Source: Bacteroidales bacterium (GTDB taxonomy: Bacteria > Bacteroidota > Bacteroidia > Bacteroidales > VadinHA17). Taken from it: DNA of 36,166 nt. The stretch lies in assembly GCA_029210565.1 (NCBI GenBank), contig JARGFQ010000020.1:1-36166 (forward strand), in the 5' to 3' direction. Position 1 is the first letter of the stretch, and each line of letters starts with the position of its first letter. Shown here in pieces: positions 32,494-36,166 of this stretch. The notes below the pieces were generated by a model, which was given only the letters and a program-made list of their open reading frames with translations, was not told the DNA's origin and searched no databases. The position numbers and the translations under genes were made by a program.

Positions 32494-34359
32494 TCAGTTT
32501 ATTCCCAGTAATCCGTTGAACATCTGCAGCGTCTCCAGCACATTCGAGCGGATGCTGATAAAATGCTCCACCCCCAGTGCTTTGAGGTCATCCGTGCATG
32601 GCGGATTACCCGCTACCACCACCAGGGCCTTGTCGCCAACCATTGTATTTATCTCCGGAACCAGGGTGGCATACTCCTCATCCGAACTGCAGATGACTAC
32701 TATGTCTGCCTTTGCCTTCAGGGCAGCAGCAACACCCTCCTCCGGAGACCCGAAGCCGTTGTTGTCTCTCACCTCGTATCCTGCACAGGCGAAGAAGTTG
32801 GATGAGAACTGTGCCCTGGCCATCCTCATGGCACGGTCACCAATGGTGAGCATGAAGGCCAGCGGCCTGTGTCCGGCCTTTCCTGTGGCCAGCCTCAGCT
32901 TTTCGAACCCCTGTGCTCCCCTGACTGGTCCTATGCGTGTCACCTCATCATCCCCGGCGGTTCCGGCTGACAGGAAGAGCTTATCCGATTCGTGCTGCGG
33001 AGCCTGCTGCTCGGTGAAGTTCGGGTACTGGTTCGTACCCAGCAGTATGGCGCGCCGGCGTGCCACATCACCCTCACGTGCGACTGAGGTAGCGTTTATC
33101 CTCTCCTGTATCAGTCCTTTCCGTGCCGCTGCCAGGAATCCGCCCTCGTTCTCTATCTCCAGGAAGAGACGCCATGCTTCATGAGCAATGGCAGAGGTGA
33201 GCTCCTCAAGATAGTATGACCCGGCGCCGGGGTCCGCCACCTTGTCGAGATGCGACTCCTCCATCAGCAGCAGCTGCTGGTTACGTGCTATCCTCTCCGA
33301 GAACTCCCCGGCAGTGCGGAAGACGGTGTCAAAAGGCTCCACGGTTATTGTATCCGCTCCTCCGAGGACAGCCGACATAGCCTCTGTCTGTGTGCGGAGC
33401 ATGTTGACGTATGCGTCATACAGGGTCTTGTTCCATCTCCCGGTAACGGAGTGTATACGCATCAGATAAGCTTCTGCGGAAGCAGGCTTATAACCTCTGA
33501 CAATCACTGCCCATAGCAGTCGTGCTGCATGGAGTTTGGCTATCTCCGGGAAGAAGTCGGGCCCGATGCCGAGGGTGAACCTGAAGGCTCCTGCGGCCAT
33601 ATCGGGATCGATGCCCCGGGATGTCAGGGCAGCAATATATTCATTGCCCAGCGACAGGGTGTAGGCAAGCTCTGCCACCGGTCCGGCCCCTGCGTTGCTG
33701 AAGAGGGTGCCTGAAGGCTCTACGCACTTCAGTCCGGGCAGCGCTGCCCTCTCCCTCACCAGGTCAGCGAGGTAATCGAGGCCCTCCTCAACGGTGACAC
33801 ACAGCTTGCCATTGGCCAGCAGTCTGCCGAGGGGATCGGCCGAGACGACGACCTTCACCTTGCCGGGGTCGCTGCCCATACCGGTGAGTACCTTTTTAAG
33901 GGCGGCGATGAGCTCTCTGGCCATGCCGGCGGTGATAAAATTGAGCTCCACACTCTCCGCGTGAATACCCTTCAGCAGTGTGGTGATGTTATCAACGCTG
34001 ACCGACTGCGGATCATCAATGATGAAGCCGGGTGCGGAGACCCCCTTCATCAGTATGTCGAGAGCCTTGCCGTTGGCCTCTGCATAGTCGGTGACGGTGA
34101 TATCCTGTCGCACCAGCCAGCTGTTGTCAGAGAGCCTGTTTCCCCTGAGAAAGGGAAAGTCTCCCGGCAGAAGGTTGCTGAGCGGGAGGCTGTCGAGATC
34201 CTCCTGCCTGTAGAAGGGCATGACCTCGATGCCGTCACGCATCTTCCATACCAGTTTCTTCCTGAAGTCACCGCCCTTGAGATCGGTAGTGATCTTTGCC
34301 ATCCACTCTTCTGTGGTGACAGTCGGAAAATCCCCGAATAACCTTTCTTTCTTATCCAT
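32494..34359 (-). CDS. mutA: methylmalonyl-CoA mutase small subunit
   Basis: The 621-residue non-catalytic beta subunit that pairs with MutB. It keeps the mutase-like barrel (DGIEVMPFYRQEDLDSL near the start, FRFTLGIGPDFFPEIAKLHA in the middle, GAGSYYLEELTSAIAHEAW). The C-terminal domain, however, lacks the DxHxxG cobalamin ligand: the matching stretch reads LTIGDRAMRMARAQ. That loss is usual for the small subunit. It is the first gene of the five-gene operon mutA-mutB-lipoprotein-DUF4190-DUF2752. The 73-nt gap to prfB holds no clear -7 element, so the promoter is unknown or read-through from prfB is possible. Confidence 0.95.
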   Translation of the reverse strand: MDKKERLFGDFPTVTTEEWMAKITTDLKGGDFRKKLVWKMRDGIEVMPFYRQEDLDSLPLSNLLPGDFPFLRGNRLSDNSWLVRQDITVTDYAEANGKALDILMKGVSAPGFIIDDPQSVSVDNITTLLKGIHAESVELNFITAGMARELIAALKKVLTGMGSDPGKVKVVVSADPLGRLLANGKLCVTVEEGLDYLADLVRERAALPGLKCVEPSGTLFSNAGAGPVAELAYTLSLGNEYIAALTSRGIDPDMAAGAFRFTLGIGPDFFPEIAKLHAARLLWAVIVRGYKPASAEAYLMRIHSVTGRWNKTLYDAYVNMLRTQTEAMSAVLGGADTITVEPFDTVFRTAGEFSERIARNQQLLLMEESHLDKVADPGAGSYYLEELTSAIAHEAWRLFLEIENEGGFLAAARKGLIQERINATSVAREGDVARRRAILLGTNQYPNFTEQQAPQHESDKLFLSAGTAGDDEVTRIGPVRGAQGFEKLRLATGKAGHRPLAFMLTIGDRAMRMARAQFSSNFFACAGYEVRDNNGFGSPEEGVAAALKAKADIVVICSSDEEYATLVPEINTMVGDKALVVVAGNPPCTDDLKALGVEHFISIRSNVLETLQMFNGLLGIN

Positions 34360-34410
34360 TGAAATGCTTGTTCCTGATGGCGTAAATAAACGGATTATTA
34401 GCCTTTTAAA

Positions 34411-34428
34411 TCATGCTTTTTGTCATGA
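34411..34428 (-). terminator. weak hairpin after prfB
   Basis: A 5-bp inverted repeat (TCATG / CATGA, loop of 8) lies 5 nt past the prfB stop on the minus strand and is followed by TTTAAAA. It is short and may not terminate. Confidence 0.2.
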
Positions 34429-34432
34429 GGAA

Positions 34433-35525
34433 TCACTGGCTGCCACCGAACTCCATGAGGTACGACTTGATGAACTCATCGAGTTCGCCGTCGAGTACTG
34501 CCTGTGCGTTGCCGGTCTCAAAGCCGGTGCGCAGGTCCTTCACCAGCTTAAAGGGGTGGAGTGTATATGATCTTATCTGTGAGCCCCACTCTATCTTTTT
34601 CTTCGACCCTTCAATCTTTGCCTGTGCCTCCTGTCTCTTCCTCAGCTCCATCTCATAGAGATGCGACCTGAGGAGACGCAGTGCATTCTCCCTGTTCTGT
34701 CCCTGCGAGCGCGACTCCTGGTTCTCTATCACCAGCCCTGTGGGTGCATGGCGGAGTCGTACCGCCGTCTCCACCTTGTTGACGTTCTGGCCGCCGGCAC
34801 CCGACGAGCGGAAGGTCTCCCAGGTGATGTCAGCAGGGTTGATCTCGACGGTTATTTCGTCATCCACCAGCGGTGCCACATATACCGATGCAAATGTCGT
34901 CTGACGCTTACCCTGGGCGTTGAAGGGCGATATGCGCACCAGGCGGTGCACGCCGTTCTCGCTCTTGAGATATCCGTAGGCGTTGTCGCCCTCGAACTCA
35001 AGGGTGACGGTCTTTATGCCTGCCTCGTCACCCTCCTGGTAGTATGCTTCGGTGACCCTGTAGCCGTTCTTCTCTCCCCACATGAGGTACATGCGCATGA
35101 GCATCTGCGCCCAGTCGTTGCTCTCTGTGCCGCCGGCACCGGCGTTGATCTTGAGCATAGCCCCGAGGCGGTCCTCCTCATTGCGGAGCATGTTACGCAC
35201 TTCAAGCTTCTCGACGGCAGCCAGGGCAATGTTATACTGCTGGCCCAACTCCTTGTCGGTGACCTCATCCTCCTTATAGAAGTCATAGAGGACCAGGAGG
35301 TCCTCAACGGCGGTATCGACTGTTTCAAAGGCGGTAGTCCAGCTCTTCACAGAGGATATCTCCCTCATTAGTTCCTCGGCCTTTTTGGGGTCATCCCAGA
35401 AGCCCGGAGCGCGGGTCATCTCCTCTTTCTCTTTTATCTCTGCTCTCTTCCCGTCGATGTCAAAGATACCTCCTTAACGCATCCCGGCGTTCAGTGAGCT
35501 CTTTTAGCTGGTCATTGGTTATCAT
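34433..35525 (-). CDS. prfB: peptide chain release factor RF2, programmed +1 frameshift
   Basis: The gene is read in two frames. From ATG 35525 a 21-codon leader ([20 protein letters not shown] and L) ends at an in-frame TGA (35460-35462). A +1 shift at CTT-T-GAC, skipping one T (35462), joins it to the long frame starting GAC (35461). The full protein is 363 residues. RF2 marks are the stop-recognition tripeptide SPF (about 199-201) and the catalytic SGAGGQ (GGQ about 244-246). The TGA is the codon RF2 reads, so low RF2 increases shifting: autoregulation. Taking the internal ATG at 35419 as the start would lose 35 residues. PrmC, encoded at 27281, is the enzyme that methylates this GGQ. Confidence 0.96.
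35459..35474 (-). promoter_or_regulatory. prfB: prfB programmed frameshift site
   Basis: On the minus strand the site reads AGGAGGTATCTTTGAC: an internal Shine-Dalgarno-like AGGAGG three bases before the CTT slippery codon, then TGA and C. It differs by one base from the E. coli site AGGGGGTATCTTTGAC and has the same spacing. Confidence 0.95.
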
Positions 35526-35543
35526 GGCTCTTTCTGTCTGGCG

Positions 35544-35551
35544 CAAAGATA
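35544..35551 (-). promoter_or_regulatory. prfB: -7 promoter element of prfB
   Basis: TATCTTTG on the minus strand matches TAnnTTTG, with no TTG at -33. The leader to ATG 35525 is about 12 nt, which supports this start over the internal one at 35419. Confidence 0.45.
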
Positions 35552-35580
35552 GTAAAATTAGGGAGTAGCATCTCAGTCCG

Positions 35581-35851
35581 CAGTTTGAGGCTCCGACGCA
35601 GGGGGAGACCCAATCCCGCACACGGACCTGTCCCGAAGAAGTCGGGAGTGTCGGGACGGCATTCTTCTGTCGGCAGTTTGAGGCTCCGACGCAACCGGAG
35701 GAGTTTCAATCCCGACCACGCAGTGCGTCGGGACGGCACCTCTCGGTCTTCAGTCCACAGTCGGCAGTCCGCAGTTTGAGGCTATGCCGCAGGTGGAGAG
35801 TCAATCCCGCACACGACTTTGTCCCAATGAAGTCAGGAGTGTCGGGACGGC
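35581..35851. repeat. three copies of a degenerate ~80-bp intergenic repeat
   Basis: Copies lie at 35581-35660, 35674-35737 and 35772-35851. Each begins CAGTTTGAGGCT, has CAATCCCG in the middle and ends TCGGGACGGC. The middle copy is 16 bp shorter, having lost part of the section before the end. Copy 1 contains the inverted pair GTCCCGA / TCGGGAC. Short spacers with related CAGTC(C/G)GCAG words separate the copies. No real gene is seen here; open frames on both strands are translations of the repeat. Confidence 0.8.
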
Positions 35852-35882
35852 AGCCAGGAGTCGATAATAGGCCGTAGAGCCT

Positions 35883-35911
35883 GCCCCGATAGCCGCAAGG
35901 CGTATCGGGGC
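35883..35911. repeat. perfect inverted repeat with GCAA tetraloop
   Basis: GCCCCGATA and TATCGGGGC form a 9-bp perfect stem; inside, GCC and GGC add 3 bp around a GCAA (GNRA) loop with one unpaired G. It stands 31 bp after the last repeat copy and lacks a following T-tract on either strand, so it looks more like a REP-type element than a terminator. Confidence 0.6.
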
Positions 35912-35967
35912 GATAAGGTATTGTAGTTGGGGGGTGTTTAAAATCTTTTACCCGGCAAATTCTTTGT

Positions 35968-36166
35968 TCAGAATACCCGGAAGCCGGAGAAGTAACCCTG
36001 TTCAAGGTTAAATGTAATACCTCTGGTGTTTCGAACTAACACGGTAATTGCATGTGATGGCGACAATTTTAGTGTAATGCTGCCCATCAAAAAGCCATAA
36101 GTAGAGGAATTTATTATCACCTCCTCCCGGTCATCAACAATTTTCAGGATGACATGAATATCGGGA
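35968..36166 (-). CDS. possible 3' end of a gene cut by the window edge
   Basis: A minus-strand frame is open from the right edge to a TGA at 35968-35970, giving 65 residues with no start needed. The sequence (IVDDREEVIINSSTYGFLMG, then KLSPSHAITVLVRN, ending SGFRVF) alternates hydrophobic and polar residues like a beta-rich domain. Base composition is more AT-rich than the core genes. An open frame of this length can occur by chance, so it is uncertain. I do not recognise a family. Confidence 0.4.
   Translation of the reverse strand, partial: PDIHVILKIVDDREEVIINSSTYGFLMGSITLKLSPSHAITVLVRNTRGITFNLEQGYFSGFRVF

Larger units (their letters stand above)
35526..36166. other. 640-bp right edge without a confirmed gene
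   Basis: This stretch holds the prfB -7 element, the triple repeat (35581-35851), the hairpin (35883-35911) and the possible gene fragment at the edge. Nothing else was seen: no tRNA, no transposase and no long reliable open frame. Confidence 0.6.

Noticed and set aside
34433..35419. prfB starting at the internal ATG 35419
   Set aside because: The upstream leader and the intact frameshift site give the full-length RF2, and the -7 element fits ATG 35525.
35581..35851. Possible CRISPR array
   Set aside because: Only three copies of about 64-80 bp, with internal deletions and unequal short spacers and no cas genes.
35512..36005. Small open frames over the right-end repeats
   Set aside because: They are translations of the degenerate intergenic repeat and recur with each copy.

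Overview
The window looks like ordinary chromosome of a Bacteroidota (Bacteroidales-like) bacterium. The evidence is: promoters of the TTG / 19-21 bp / TAnnTTTG type in front of many genes; almost no Shine-Dalgarno sequences; an uS/bS16-type ribosomal protein with a long tail; a small C-terminally anchored membrane protein directly before mutL; tandem rhomboid proteases; two-component-regulator propeller proteins; a 'GIN' adhesin-like protein; and a mutA-mutB methylmalonyl-CoA mutase operon. I see no rRNA, tRNA, IS element, prophage or CRISPR array.

Layout, left to right. (1) 1-1850: an AT-rich edge with a small HTH-like protein, a lipoprotein and a flavodoxin-domain protein. (2) 1974-7002, plus strand: small membrane protein, mutL, two rhomboid proteases and a membrane-anchored endonuclease/exonuclease/phosphatase protein. 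(3) 6944-12751, minus strand: a PLP-dependent threonine/serine dehydratase, a K+-dependent-type membrane pyrophosphatase and a secreted S9D prolyl-oligopeptidase-family peptidase. (4) 12920-15799: TsaC-type threonylcarbamoyl-AMP synthase, then (minus) a GIN-domain protein and rpsP-rimM. (5) 15974-20409, plus: dnaE, trxA and a LOG-family phosphoribohydrolase. (6) 20475-26106, minus: a two-gene operon of a secreted TPR/caspase-like protease and a propeller/Y_Y_Y/SpoIIE-phosphatase transmembrane sensor. (7) 26191-28613: ribD divergent from prmC-recX. (8) 28670-34359, minus: a tightly packed five-gene operon mutA, mutB, thioredoxin-like lipoprotein, DUF4190-like protein, DUF2752 protein. (9) 34433-35525, minus: prfB with a programmed +1 frameshift. 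(10) 35570-36166: three copies of a degenerate ~80-bp repeat, a perfect GNRA-capped hairpin and a probable gene fragment running off the edge.

Functional links. prmC methylates the GGQ glutamine of class I release factors, and prfB, its substrate gene, lies in the same window. dnaE and mutL are replication and repair; rpsP and rimM are ribosome biogenesis; tsaC is tRNA modification. MutA and MutB form the B12-dependent mutase of the succinate/propionate pathway. The least explained and most interesting unit is the caspase-like / propeller-SpoIIE pair: both sensory parts are predicted on the outside of the inner membrane and only the phosphatase is in the cytoplasm, which suggests an envelope signalling module. 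Other points worth a look are the 137-residue Ala/Glu tail on S16, a repeat insertion inside the small membrane protein before mutL, and the altered endonuclease motif of MutL.
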